Both the position numbers and the translations under genes were made by a program. 13,215 bases of DNA from an uncultured Clostridium sp. (GTDB lineage Bacteria; Bacillota; Clostridia; Clostridiales; Clostridiaceae): contig NZ_CAKVKB010000094.1 in the NCBI RefSeq assembly GCF_934754915.1, positions 1-13,215 on the forward strand, given 5' to 3'. How positions within the stretch are numbered: the stretch's first letter is position 1; each line of letters starts with the position of its first letter. Below are positions 1 through 7,647 of the stretch, piece by piece. The notes below the pieces were generated by a model that ran no database searches, had not been told where the DNA came from, and was given only the letters and a program-made list of their open reading frames with translations.

Positions 1-96
1 GTTTGTATGTTAATCCTATTTTTTTATTATAAATTACAATTTATACGCACATAATAGTACACTTTTAAAGTTATTTATACACTTCTGTGGAAAATA

Positions 97-124
97 TTGA
101 AAAAAGATAGTAATATTATATTAA
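97..124 (+). promoter_or_regulatory. possible promoter of the clostripain-family gene
   Basis: TTGAAA (97-102) and TATTAA (119-124) are separated by 16 bases, about 40 bases before the start codon. The -35 is close to the sigma-A consensus, while the -10 matches only 4 of 6. The surrounding DNA is so AT-rich that chance matches are common, so this is only a candidate. Confidence 0.3.
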
Positions 125-163
125 ATACTTTTCTTAATTAGAATATATATAGGGGTGCTATAA

Positions 164-2056
164 ATGAAAAAACTAAAAAATATTGTATTTATACTTGTTT
201 CCATGTTTATTTTTAATTTCTTCACAGGATGTTATGATGAATATATAAATTCAGAAGAAGATACTTGGACAATCTTTATTTACCTGTGTGGTTCTGATCT
301 CGAATCTGAAAGTATGGCTGCAACTTATAATCTTGAAGAAATTAAGCAGGCTTATTTAGGTGATAATATCAATGTTATTATAGAAACAGGAGGAGCCAGC
401 CAATGGTATACATCTGAAATTGAAAATGATAAAATACAGCGTTTTAAAATTGAAGATGGAGAGATGACTATAATTGATGAACAACATCTCAGCAATATGG
501 GAGATTCAGAAACACTAAATGATTTTATTAAATGGGGTATGGAAAATTATAAAAGTGATAAGAATGCTCTTATATTTTGGAATCATGGTTCAGGAAGCAT
601 TGGAGGCGTAGCTTATGATGAAAATTATGATTATGATTCACTTGCTTTATCAGAGTTAAAAAATTCTTTAGAACAATGTTCAGATTTTTTAGATGATAAA
701 TTTGAATTAATAGGATTTGATGCATGTCTTATGTCTACATTGGAAACAGCAAATATTCTTGAACCATATGCAAAATACTTAATAAGTTCACAAGAATACG
801 AACCAGGTGAAGGATGGGCATATGATGTATGGCTTGAAGCAATTGCAGATGATCCAAGTATGAACGGAAAAGATGCAGGAATTAATATATGTGATTCATA
901 TTATGAAAAATGCTCATCTTTAGGAACAGAAGACATGTGCACACTATCTGTCATAGATCTAGCTAAAATACCAGAAGTTATAAATTCATTTAATAATATA
1001 GCAGATGACATATATAATATATCTAAAGAACCTTCAGAATTCGTTCAGTTTTCAAGAAATGCTTCCAAATCAGAAAATTATGGAGGAAATTCTGTTTCAG
1101 AAGGATATACAAATCTTGTTGATCTTGGAGATTTTATAAGAAATGTAAAAGAAGAAATAGATGATAATACAGATGCTGTAATTGACTCACTTAATAATGC
1201 TGTATTATATAAGGTTAATGGATCTAAGAGAGAATATGCAAATGGATTATCAATATATTATCCAATAGACTATAATTCAATAGAAACAACAGAATATGAA
1301 AAGATAGCTTTTTCAGATGACTATAAAAATTTTGTGATTGGAAAATATGATGATTTTAAAGAACCAGAAATTGATGAATCCAAATTTTTTGCAAATGCAC
1401 AGACATATATAAATGAAGATGGATACTATGAGCTGAACCTAAGTTATGATTCTCTTGACTATATAAAAAATGTGTATTGTACAATTTTTCTTCAAGAAGA
1501 TGAAAATTCAAATGAACTTTTATATCTTGGAAAAGATAATAATTTGTATGGCGATTATGGAACAGGAATATTTTCAGATGCTTTTGAGGGATATTGGCCA
1601 TCTATTGATGGTATATATGTAAACATGAATATTATAGAAGTGAATGATAATTATAATATATATTCAATACCTGTTTACTTAAATGGAGAAGCAACAAATT
1701 TGAGAACAGCATGGATATGGACTGATTATAATAATGGAGAAGGATACTATGAAATAATTGGAACATGGGATGGAATAAGTGCAGAAGGACTTTCTTCAAG
1801 AAATGTAAAGCTGCTTCAAAATGGAGATGTGATTGAACCTGTTTATGAAAGTTACGATATGAATACTGATGAAATAATTGAATATATAGGTGATGAAATA
1901 GTTGTAAATGATGCTACTGCATTAGAAGAAATTAAATTACCTCAAGGATATTATTACTATGGATTTGAAATAGAAGATATTTATGGACAAACTTTTGATA
2001 CTGATTTTACTGCTTTTGAAATAGATGAATCCCAAGAAGTATATTCTTTAGAATAA
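164..2056 (+). CDS. clostripain-family (peptidase C11) cysteine protease, predicted lipoprotein
   Basis: This is a predicted surface-anchored cysteine endopeptidase of family C11, whose type member clostripain cleaves after arginine. Residues 1-22 form a lipoprotein signal peptide (MKKLKN, a hydrophobic core, then a FTGC lipobox) with Cys23 as the lipidation site, so the protein should sit on the outer face of the membrane. The C11 catalytic pair is visible: His141 in FWNHGSG and Cys188 in GFDACLM. The peptidase core covers about residues 34-395. The remaining ~230 residues are acidic and rich in Tyr, Asn, Asp and Glu; I recognise no domain there. The start is supported by AGGGGTG at 151-157, six bases before the ATG. 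The protein (630 aa) is longer than clostripain itself (about 526 aa). It stands alone and converges with the alkyltransferase gene. The family is well supported; the substrate and the arginine specificity here are not shown by the sequence. Confidence 0.88.
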   Translation: MKKLKNIVFILVSMFIFNFFTGCYDEYINSEEDTWTIFIYLCGSDLESESMAATYNLEEIKQAYLGDNINVIIETGGASQWYTSEIENDKIQRFKIEDGEMTIIDEQHLSNMGDSETLNDFIKWGMENYKSDKNALIFWNHGSGSIGGVAYDENYDYDSLALSELKNSLEQCSDFLDDKFELIGFDACLMSTLETANILEPYAKYLISSQEYEPGEGWAYDVWLEAIADDPSMNGKDAGINICDSYYEKCSSLGTEDMCTLSVIDLAKIPEVINSFNNIADDIYNISKEPSEFVQFSRNASKSENYGGNSVSEGYTNLVDLGDFIRNVKEEIDDNTDAVIDSLNNAVLYKVNGSKREYANGLSIYYPIDYNSIETTEYEKIAFSDDYKNFVIGKYDDFKEPEIDESKFFANAQTYINEDGYYELNLSYDSLDYIKNVYCTIFLQEDENSNELLYLGKDNNLYGDYGTGIFSDAFEGYWPSIDGIYVNMNIIEVNDNYNIYSIPVYLNGEATNLRTAWIWTDYNNGEGYYEIIGTWDGISAEGLSSRNVKLLQNGDVIEPVYESYDMNTDEIIEYIGDEIVVNDATALEEIKLPQGYYYYGFEIEDIYGQTFDTDFTAFEIDESQEVYSLE

Positions 2057-2174
2057 ATATTGATTAATATATATGTTGTAATATTAAAATTACACTAAAA
2101 AGCTATATTTTTTATATATTAAAGTAAAAAATTGTAATGTAAAAAGATAATTGCAACATATATATCTATATCAA

Positions 2175-2193
2175 AAAATCTTGCAAAGATTTT
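2175..2193 (-). terminator. short hairpin terminator between convergent genes
   Basis: AAAATCTT (2175-2182) and AAGATTTT (2186-2193) form a perfect 8-bp stem with a 3-base loop. On the minus strand the right arm runs into six T residues, giving a plausible intrinsic terminator 18 bases after the alkyltransferase stop. On the plus strand the T run is only four bases inside the stem, so it could also act weakly for the clostripain-type gene. The stem has little GC, so its strength is uncertain. Confidence 0.5.
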
Positions 2194-2211
2194 ATCATTA
2201 ATTGTAAATTT

Positions 2212-2694
2212 CTAATTAAAATATATATTATTACTTTCTAAAGCCAAAAGTTTTTTCTTAAAATCAATGCCACCTCCATATCCTACAAGACTTCCATTTG
2301 CACCTATTACTCTATGGCATGGAATTACTATTATTATGGGATTTTTATTATTTGCACCTCCAACAGCACGACACGATTTCTCGTTTCCTATTTTTATAGC
2401 AATATCTTTGTAAGAACATGTTTTCCCATATGGAATTGTAAGAAGTGCATTCCACACTTTTTTCTGAAATTCTGTTCCTTTAGGTGCAAGAGGAAGCTCA
2501 AAGGCTTTCCGTTTTCCTTTAAAATACTCATCAAGCTGATTATAAGCTTTTTTTAAGATATTTGTTTCTTTAACATTTATATTATCCAATTTCAAATTTG
2601 AAGAACCAAAAGCAATTTCTATTATAAATCCATCTTCTTCACTTATTGTAATATTGACAAAATCATCATTATTATATGTATAAGTATTAATCAT
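2212..2694 (-). CDS. ogt: methylated-DNA--[protein]-cysteine S-methyltransferase
   Basis: This enzyme repairs O6-alkylguanine (and O4-alkylthymine) by irreversible transfer of the alkyl group to its own cysteine. The C-terminal half carries the family signature: the PCHRV active site with Cys126 (numbered from the start used here), the DNA-binding RAVGGAN segment at about 109-115, and VGYGGG shortly after the active site. The N-terminal part (about 1-65) is the usual small, poorly conserved domain. An upstream ATG at 2709 lies in the same frame, but it overlaps the ribosome binding site GGGAGG (2707-2702), which is correctly spaced for the ATG at 2694, so I use 2694. The length (160 aa) is normal for Ogt-type proteins, and no AraC-like Ada domain is present. 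A probable promoter lies at 2776-2804. The function is clear; ogt versus the generic name is a matter of convention. Confidence 0.93.
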   Translation of the reverse strand: MINTYTYNNDDFVNITISEEDGFIIEIAFGSSNLKLDNINVKETNILKKAYNQLDEYFKGKRKAFELPLAPKGTEFQKKVWNALLTIPYGKTCSYKDIAIKIGNEKSCRAVGGANNKNPIIIVIPCHRVIGANGSLVGYGGGIDFKKKLLALESNNIYFN

Positions 2695-2701
2695 TTTCAA
2701 A

Positions 2702-2707
2702 CCTCCC
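2702..2707 (-). promoter_or_regulatory. ribosome binding site deciding the ogt start
   Basis: Minus-strand GGGAGG lies seven bases before the ATG at 2694 and overlaps the alternative in-frame ATG at 2709. It therefore selects the shorter reading frame. Confidence 0.75.
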
Positions 2708-2724
2708 ATAAGTCAAATCAATAT

Positions 2725-2776
2725 GAAAAAAAGTAAGAACTTCAGTAAAAAATTATTATTAGTTCTTACTTTTTTC
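2725..2776 (-). terminator. intrinsic terminator of the GH25 lysozyme gene
   Basis: A nearly perfect 15-16 bp inverted repeat (2726-2741 with 2761-2775, core GTAAGAACT/AGTTCTTAC) is flanked by an A run on one side and a T run on the other. It forms a terminator 63 bases beyond the lysozyme stop codon. Because A and T tracts flank both arms, it could work in either direction. It also lies just downstream of the likely ogt -10 box, so the first transcribed bases of ogt mRNA would come from this hairpin. Confidence 0.75.
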
Positions 2777-2804
2777 TTATAATACATAAAAACATTTATG
2801 TAAA
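2776..2804 (-). promoter_or_regulatory. probable sigma-A promoter of ogt
   Basis: On the minus strand, TTTACA (2804-2799) is followed after exactly 17 bases by TATAAG (2781-2776). Each box matches 5 of 6 consensus bases. Transcription would start near 2769, inside the right arm of the lysozyme terminator, and leave a leader of about 75 bases before the ogt ATG. Confidence 0.45.
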
Positions 2805-2839
2805 GTAAAAATTATATACGTATTTGCATTTCTATATGA

Positions 2840-4318
2840 TTATAAAAGTATATCATGATTAAACATATCAAAATCAAGATTTCCACCTACACCAGAAATA
2901 GTTCCTTTATCAGTATATTGATGACCTGCTTTTGAAGTCCATATGCTGTTTGCTGGAATATTAAAAGGAGAGTTATTATAATTTGCCTCCCATAATGAAT
3001 ATCCTGCAAGTCGTGAATCAAGGTTATTTATGAAGTTTGTATAGGTATATATGCATACGTCCATATTACTATATTTTTTAAATTCATTTATAAATCTTAC
3101 AGTATAATCAGCAGCAGTGGAAGGACTGACTTCTACGTCAACGCAAGGTTTTAAGTCATTAGGCTTGTCCTTAATGCAGTTATAAAAAAGTCGGGCTTGT
3201 TCTTCTGGAGAGCTTGTACCAGTTAGATAATGATAATATCCAACTTTAAGCCCTGCATTTTTAGCACTTTCTGCATTGCCAGCAGCATATTGATCAATGT
3301 AATAATTACTTTCAGAAGCCTTCATATATACAACTTTCACACCAGCATTTTTTATAGCATTGAAATCAACATAACCATTATGATTACTTATATCTATTCC
3401 TTTGAAAGTGCTTTCAGCAATACCTTTATTTGTACTTTTGTATTCACATTCATCAGTATTTATATTTATATTTTTTTCAGTAAACAATTTATCTATATTG
3501 GGTTCAGTCATTCCAGATGGCAGTATTAATTTGCCGTCTTTGTCTAAAGTATAACCATTAACTGTAACATCAGATGCTTTAACACCTTTGTTATCAAAGT
3601 AATAGATGTCTTTTCCGATGCCTGTCCAGCCACATCTCATTGCACCAGATGAGTTGAAATAATAATCTTTTCCGTCAATTGTTTTCCAGCCAGAAGACAT
3701 AGTTCCATCTTCATTTAAATAATATAGATAGTTGTTGTCATAAAACCAACCTTTCTGCATAAATCCTTCATTATTAAATAAATACCATTTATTATTAGAA
3801 AGATACTTCCACCCAGTTAGCATTATTCCATCATTTGAAAATAAATATGTATTATCTTCAATTTTAGTAAGACCTTTAGCCATAACTCCATTATCTAAGA
3901 AATAATATTTAGAATTGTTAGATGTAATCCATCCAGTCTGTCTTACACCATCAGCATCAGAGTAATAAGTATTGTTTCCTTTAGTAATAAAACCAGTTAA
4001 AAGTTTTCCATTTTCATCAAAACAATACCATTTATCATCTATTTCAACCCAATCTTTAGCTGGTTCATTATCAGAAGTATAATAATACTTATTATTATCT
4101 ATAGTATGCCAGCCTTTTGCTTTTAAATCATCAGAGTTATTTTCCTTTGAAAATGTGTTTTCATTAATAATCTGTTCATTTAAAATAACATTAGTTTCTG
4201 AATTAATATTATTAATATCCTGTTCATTATTGTTAGTTTCAACAGCATAAGCTGAAACTGGAACAGCAACACAACATGAAATTATAGCTGCCATTACTAA
4301 TCTTTTTACTTTATTCAT
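2840..4318 (-). CDS. secreted GH25 lysozyme with N-terminal cell-wall-binding repeats
   Basis: This is a predicted exported muramidase that cleaves the MurNAc-GlcNAc bond of peptidoglycan. Residues 1 to about 25 form a signal peptide (MNKVKR, a hydrophobic core, then SAYA before VETNN). After a polar Asn/Glu-rich linker, about nine degenerate 20-residue repeats (about 69-268) follow the pattern GW-x-x-I-(D/N)-x-x-x-YYF-x-(D/N)-x-G of the CW_binding_1 (choline/glucan-binding) family. The GH25 domain occupies about 305-490. Asp309 in GIDISNHNG and the VDVE pair Asp394/Glu396 match the family's catalytic acidic residues. The order is repeats first and enzyme last. The start at 4318 is preferred over an in-frame ATG at 4333, because GGGGAG (4331-4326) is correctly spaced only for 4318. 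It diverges from topB and is followed by a strong hairpin terminator. It is probably a housekeeping autolysin; no holin or phage gene is adjacent. Confidence 0.9.
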   Translation of the reverse strand: MNKVKRLVMAAIISCCVAVPVSAYAVETNNNEQDINNINSETNVILNEQIINENTFSKENNSDDLKAKGWHTIDNNKYYYTSDNEPAKDWVEIDDKWYCFDENGKLLTGFITKGNNTYYSDADGVRQTGWITSNNSKYYFLDNGVMAKGLTKIEDNTYLFSNDGIMLTGWKYLSNNKWYLFNNEGFMQKGWFYDNNYLYYLNEDGTMSSGWKTIDGKDYYFNSSGAMRCGWTGIGKDIYYFDNKGVKASDVTVNGYTLDKDGKLILPSGMTEPNIDKLFTEKNININTDECEYKSTNKGIAESTFKGIDISNHNGYVDFNAIKNAGVKVVYMKASESNYYIDQYAAGNAESAKNAGLKVGYYHYLTGTSSPEEQARLFYNCIKDKPNDLKPCVDVEVSPSTAADYTVRFINEFKKYSNMDVCIYTYTNFINNLDSRLAGYSLWEANYNNSPFNIPANSIWTSKAGHQYTDKGTISGVGGNLDFDMFNHDILL

Positions 4319-4325
4319 TTCCCGT

Positions 4326-4331
4326 CTCCCC
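4326..4331 (-). promoter_or_regulatory. ribosome binding site deciding the lysozyme start
   Basis: Minus-strand GGGGAG lies seven bases before the ATG at 4318. The alternative in-frame ATG at 4333 begins within this site and has no comparable ribosome binding site upstream. Confidence 0.7.
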
Positions 4332-4622
4332 ATTTCATAATATAAAAATCCATATTAATTTAAGTATAGTATATATCTTAAAATTGATAATTAATATTGA
4401 ATATTTTTACTTATATGTAATATTACAATTAAATATTATATCATATTATGGTTATAAATTAAAAAAAGGAGAAAATTTTAATAATAATTTAATATATATC
4501 ATGTCACAATTAATGATGAAAGATAAAATCTTAATTACATAGATATACAATATAGTAATAAATAAAATTTTTTAATTACTATAATACTTTAGCCATCCTA
4601 ATTTTTTAAGTAATAAATTAAG

Positions 4623-4652
4623 AAGACATTATCAGTTAAAACGTTGTATAAT
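4623..4652 (+). promoter_or_regulatory. probable promoter of topB
   Basis: A perfect TATAAT at 4647-4652 is preceded after 18 bases by AAGACA (4623-4628, 4 of 6 consensus bases). It lies about 45 bases before the topB start. The -10 is convincing and the -35 moderate. Confidence 0.45.
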
Positions 4653-4697
4653 AGTAAAGTAAGTCAAAATTTATTGAACAGTTAATGAGGAGTTAAA

Positions 4698-6884
4698 ATG
4701 AGCAAAACATTAGTATTAGCAGAAAAACCTTCAGTAGGAAGGGATTTAGCAAAAGTATTGAAATGTAATATAAACAAAGGTTCATATATAGAAGGACCTA
4801 AATATGTTGTGACATGGGCAATGGGACATTTAGTAGGTCTTATGGACCCGGAAGGATATGATAATAGATATAAACAGTGGAGTATGGAAACACTTCCAAT
4901 GCTTCCTAAACATATGAAACTTACTGTTTTGAAGAAAACAGGCAAACAATATAATGAAGTAAAAAAACAAATGATTAGAAATGATATTTCTGATATAGTA
5001 ATTGCTACAGATGCTGGAAGGGAAGGCGAACTTGTAGCACGTTGGATAATTGAAAAAACTGGTGTCAAGAAACCTTTAAAAAGATTATGGATTTCATCAC
5101 AGACACAAAAAGCGATTTTAGATGGATTCAAAAATCTTAAGCCTGGAAAAGAATATGAAAATTTATATAAAGCAGCTGTATGCAGAGCAGAAGCAGACTG
5201 GCTTGTTGGACTTAATGTAACAAGAGCTCTGACATGTAAATATAATGCGCAATTATCAGCTGGAAGGGTTCAGTCACCAACACTTGCAATGATTGTACAA
5301 CGTGAAGATGAAATTAAAAATTTTAGACCTAAGGCCTATTATACAATTGAAGGAAAAACAAAAGGATTTAATTTATCATGGGTGAATAAGGATAATAATT
5401 CAAGAATTTTTGATAAAGAATATGCAGAAAAAACTTCTTTAAAATTAAAAAATTCTAAAGGTGAAATTGTGAATATACATGAGGTTTCAAAAAAGAAATA
5501 TTCACCAGCATTGTATGATCTTACAGAACTTCAGAGAGATGCAAATAAGATTTATGGATATTCTGCAAAGCAGACTCTTAACATAATGCAGAGACTTTAT
5601 GAAAATTATAAGATACTTACTTATCCAAGAACTGATTCAAGATATATAACTACAGATATTGTTGCAACAATTCCTGAAAGACTTAAAGCGGTTTCAGTTG
5701 GTAATTACAGAACTTCAGCACAGGAATTATTGAAAACACAAATAAAAGCAAACAAAAGCTTTGTGGATAATTCTAAGGTAAGTGACCATCATGCAATAAT
5801 TCCAACTGAAGAACGACCTAATTTATCATCATTATCAAGTGATGAAAGAAAGATATATGATCTTGTAGTAAAGAGATTTTTAAGTGTTATGCTTCCACCA
5901 TTTGAATATATTCAGACTACAATTGAAGTAAATGCAGAAGGGGAAAAGCTTATAGCTAAGGGAAAAGTAATAAAATCTAAAGGATGGAAAAAACTTTATG
6001 ATAAAACAGAAGAGGAAAATACAGAAGAAGATATAAGAGAGCAGGTTCTCCCGTCTGTAAATAAAGGTGATAAAGTAACAATTGAAAGTGTAAATCTAAA
6101 AAAGGGAGAAACAAAACCACCAGCAAGGTTTACTGAAGCTACTCTTTTATCAGCTATGGAAAATCCTCATAAATATATTTCTGTGAACAAAGAAGCTGCT
6201 AAGACGTTAGGTGAAACTGGAGGTCTTGGTACAGTTGCTACAAGAGCAGACATAATTGAAAAATTATTTAATTCTTTCGTTATAGAAAAAAGAGGAAAAG
6301 AAATATTTCCTACATCAAAGGGAAAACAGCTCATAGACCTTGTCCCTAAAGATTTAAAATCTCCTCTTTTAACAGCAAAATGGGAAAGTCAGCTTGATGC
6401 TATAGCTAAAGGGAAAAAGGATGATCATTCATTTATAAAGGAAATGAAAAATTATTCTGTAGCTCTTGTTGAAGATGTAAAGTGTGCAGACAGTAAGTTT
6501 GTCCATGACAATAAGACAGGCAAAAAATGTCCTAATTGTGGTAAATATCTTCTTGAAGTAAAAGGAAAGAATGGTGTAATGAATGTATGTCAAGACAGGG
6601 AATGTGGCTATAGAGAAAATGTTTCAAGACTCACAAATGCTAGATGTCCTGAATGTAAGAAAAAGCTTGAATTAAGAGGTCATGGAGAAGGAAAGATATA
6701 TGTATGTCCAGGAGCAACATGTAACTTTAGAGAAAAGGCTTCTGTATTTGAAAAACGATTTGATAAAAGTGGAAAAGTAGATAAAAAACAAGTAAAAAAT
6801 TATATGAAAAAACTTGAAAAAGAAGCGCAAAAAGAGGCTATGAATGATAATCCTTTTGCAGCGCTTCTTGGAAAAATAGATTAA
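4698..6884 (+). CDS. topB: DNA topoisomerase III (type IA)
   Basis: This type IA topoisomerase relaxes negative supercoils and decatenates DNA by passing strands through a transient 5'-phosphotyrosine nick. The Toprim domain is at the N-terminus: Glu9 in LAEKPSVGRD and the DAGREGE motif with Asp105 and Glu109. The catalytic Tyr309 sits in LTYPRTDSRYI, the standard IA active-site sequence. SAGRVQSPTLA at about 187-197 is another conserved IA segment. The C-terminal ~120 residues carry two zinc-ribbon-like CxxC...C modules (CPNCGK...CQDREC and CPECKK...CPGATC) and a Lys/Glu-rich tail. The total of 728 aa fits Bacillus/Clostridium TopB. The start at 4698 is supported by GAGGAG at 4687-4692, five bases upstream. 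It appears monocistronic; the next gene begins 111 bases later behind its own structured leader. I am very sure of the family. Confidence 0.95.
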   Translation: MSKTLVLAEKPSVGRDLAKVLKCNINKGSYIEGPKYVVTWAMGHLVGLMDPEGYDNRYKQWSMETLPMLPKHMKLTVLKKTGKQYNEVKKQMIRNDISDIVIATDAGREGELVARWIIEKTGVKKPLKRLWISSQTQKAILDGFKNLKPGKEYENLYKAAVCRAEADWLVGLNVTRALTCKYNAQLSAGRVQSPTLAMIVQREDEIKNFRPKAYYTIEGKTKGFNLSWVNKDNNSRIFDKEYAEKTSLKLKNSKGEIVNIHEVSKKKYSPALYDLTELQRDANKIYGYSAKQTLNIMQRLYENYKILTYPRTDSRYITTDIVATIPERLKAVSVGNYRTSAQELLKTQIKANKSFVDNSKVSDHHAIIPTEERPNLSSLSSDERKIYDLVVKRFLSVMLPPFEYIQTTIEVNAEGEKLIAKGKVIKSKGWKKLYDKTEEENTEEDIREQVLPSVNKGDKVTIESVNLKKGETKPPARFTEATLLSAMENPHKYISVNKEAAKTLGETGGLGTVATRADIIEKLFNSFVIEKRGKEIFPTSKGKQLIDLVPKDLKSPLLTAKWESQLDAIAKGKKDDHSFIKEMKNYSVALVEDVKCADSKFVHDNKTGKKCPNCGKYLLEVKGKNGVMNVCQDRECGYRENVSRLTNARCPECKKKLELRGHGEGKIYVCPGATCNFREKASVFEKRFDKSGKVDKKQVKNYMKKLEKEAQKEAMNDNPFAALLGKID

Positions 6885-6995
6885 AAAATTTTAACCTCCT
6901 ATCCTGCTTATTGCTCATAAAAGCAAAAATAGTCGAGAGAACTTATTTGTAAATAAGTTATTATTAATAAGCAGAAAAAATAGGAGGTAATTTTT
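6883..6995 (+). promoter_or_regulatory. structured leader that pairs away the ribosome binding site of the following ABC gene
   Basis: Between topB and the next start codon the sequence folds on paper into a three-way junction. P1 is an outer helix: ACCTCCTAT (6894-6902) pairs with ATAGGAGGT (6980-6988), and CTGCTTATT (6904-6912) pairs with AATAAGCAG (6966-6974), with an AAAAA bulge on the right side. P2 is TTGCT/AGCAA (6911-6915/6922-6926). P3 is AACTTATTT/AAATAAGTT (6940-6948/6951-6959), a perfect 9-bp stem. The junction contains GTCGAGAGA (6932-6940). The right arm of P1 is the Shine-Dalgarno sequence TAGGAGGT, seven bases before the ATG at 6996, so P1 would block translation. AATAAG in P3 can alternatively pair with CTTATT of P1, giving a possible switch. 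I do not recognise it as a named riboswitch. A miniature inverted-repeat element is an alternative reading. The pairings are direct observation; regulation is inference. Confidence 0.6.
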
Positions 6996-7560
6996 ATGAA
7001 TAATATTGCAATAAAAGTAGAAAAACTCTCAAAATCTTATTCTGGCAACAAGGTTTTGAACAATCTAAGTTTTACTGTAAAAAAGGGAAAAGTTTTTGGC
7101 ATTTTAGGTGCTAATGGTGCAGGAAAGAGTACATCTATTGAGTGCATTCTTGGAATTCAAAAAGCAGATGAAGGATTCGTTGAAATATTAGGAATGAATC
7201 CAATAAATAAGGGGATCTTATTTTATGCTTTTTTGTGGATGGTTTCTTGTTTTATTCTCTATATTAAGTATAGGAATGCTTGCTGGGGGTATAGCAAAAA
7301 ATACAAAGAGTGCATCAATAATTGCTTCAATTTTATATTTCCCAATGCTCGTATTTTCAGGAGCTACACTTCCATATGAAGTAATGCCGTCATCAATGCA
7401 GAGAATAGTAGAAATAATGCCTCTTACTCAAGGAATAAAAATATTAAAGGCTGCAATTATTGGACAATCATTAAATAATTTAATAATTCCAGTATTATTT
7501 ATGATTATCATTTCAGTAATATGCAGTATATGCAGCATTAAATTTTTTAAATGGGAATAG
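6996..7560 (+). pseudogene. deletion remnant of an ABC-2 transporter: ATPase N-terminus fused out of frame to permease C-terminus
   Basis: The first ~72 codons are a normal start of an ABC-2-type ATPase: a SKSYSGNKVLNNLSF strand region and Walker A GANGAGKS (about residues 39-46), ending near the GMNPINKG segment. The Q-loop, signature motif, Walker B and the rest (roughly 225 residues in the family) are absent. From about 7213 a different frame encodes the C-terminal ~115 residues of an ABC-2 permease. It has three hydrophobic segments and the typical FPMLVFSGATLPYEVMP and PLTQGIKIL stretches, ending at 7560. The original ATPase frame reads on as nonsense to 7379. This looks like one internal deletion of about 1.1 kb spanning both genes. 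A 127-aa stub with Walker A only cannot hydrolyse ATP. AAGGGG (7209-7214) before the ATG at 7225 might still allow a permease fragment to be made. The intact system was probably an exporter, possibly controlled by the adjacent AraC-type regulator. Confidence 0.85.
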
Positions 7561-7611
7561 AAAAGGCAAAAAAAATCGAGATAATATTATTAAAAAAGCT
7601 GTATCATAATA

Positions 7612-7621
7612 CTTGTACAAG
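7612..7621. repeat. perfect 10-bp palindrome upstream of the AraC-type gene
   Basis: CTTGTACAAG is fully self-complementary and lies 26 bases before the regulator's start codon, just after a CATAAT (7605-7610) that could serve as a -10 box. It may be an operator; the assignment rests on position only. Confidence 0.3.
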
Positions 7622-7647
7622 GACAACAGAATTTCAGGAGGAAAAAT

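Larger units (their letters stand above)
4319..4697. other. AT-rich divergent intergenic region (lysozyme / topB)
   Basis: This spacer of about 380 bases separates two divergent genes and is almost entirely A and T. It holds the lysozyme ribosome binding site, a weak minus-strand promoter candidate (-35 TTATCA at 4390-4385, -10 TATACT at 4368-4363, 16-base spacing) and a better plus-strand candidate for topB near 4623-4652. An AAAGGAG sequence near 4465-4471 looks like a ribosome binding site, but no start codon lies at a usable distance and no open frame follows. I see no RNA gene or mobile-element end here. Confidence 0.5.

Noticed and set aside
4465..4541. Tiny open frame after an AAAGGAG sequence in the lysozyme/topB spacer
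   Set aside because: The ATG at 4500 is about 29 bases beyond the ribosome-binding-like sequence, and the frame has only 13 codons.
4682..5131. Minus-strand open frame of 149 codons over the start of topB
   Set aside because: It is antisense to the strongly conserved Toprim region of topoisomerase III and has no recognisable family.
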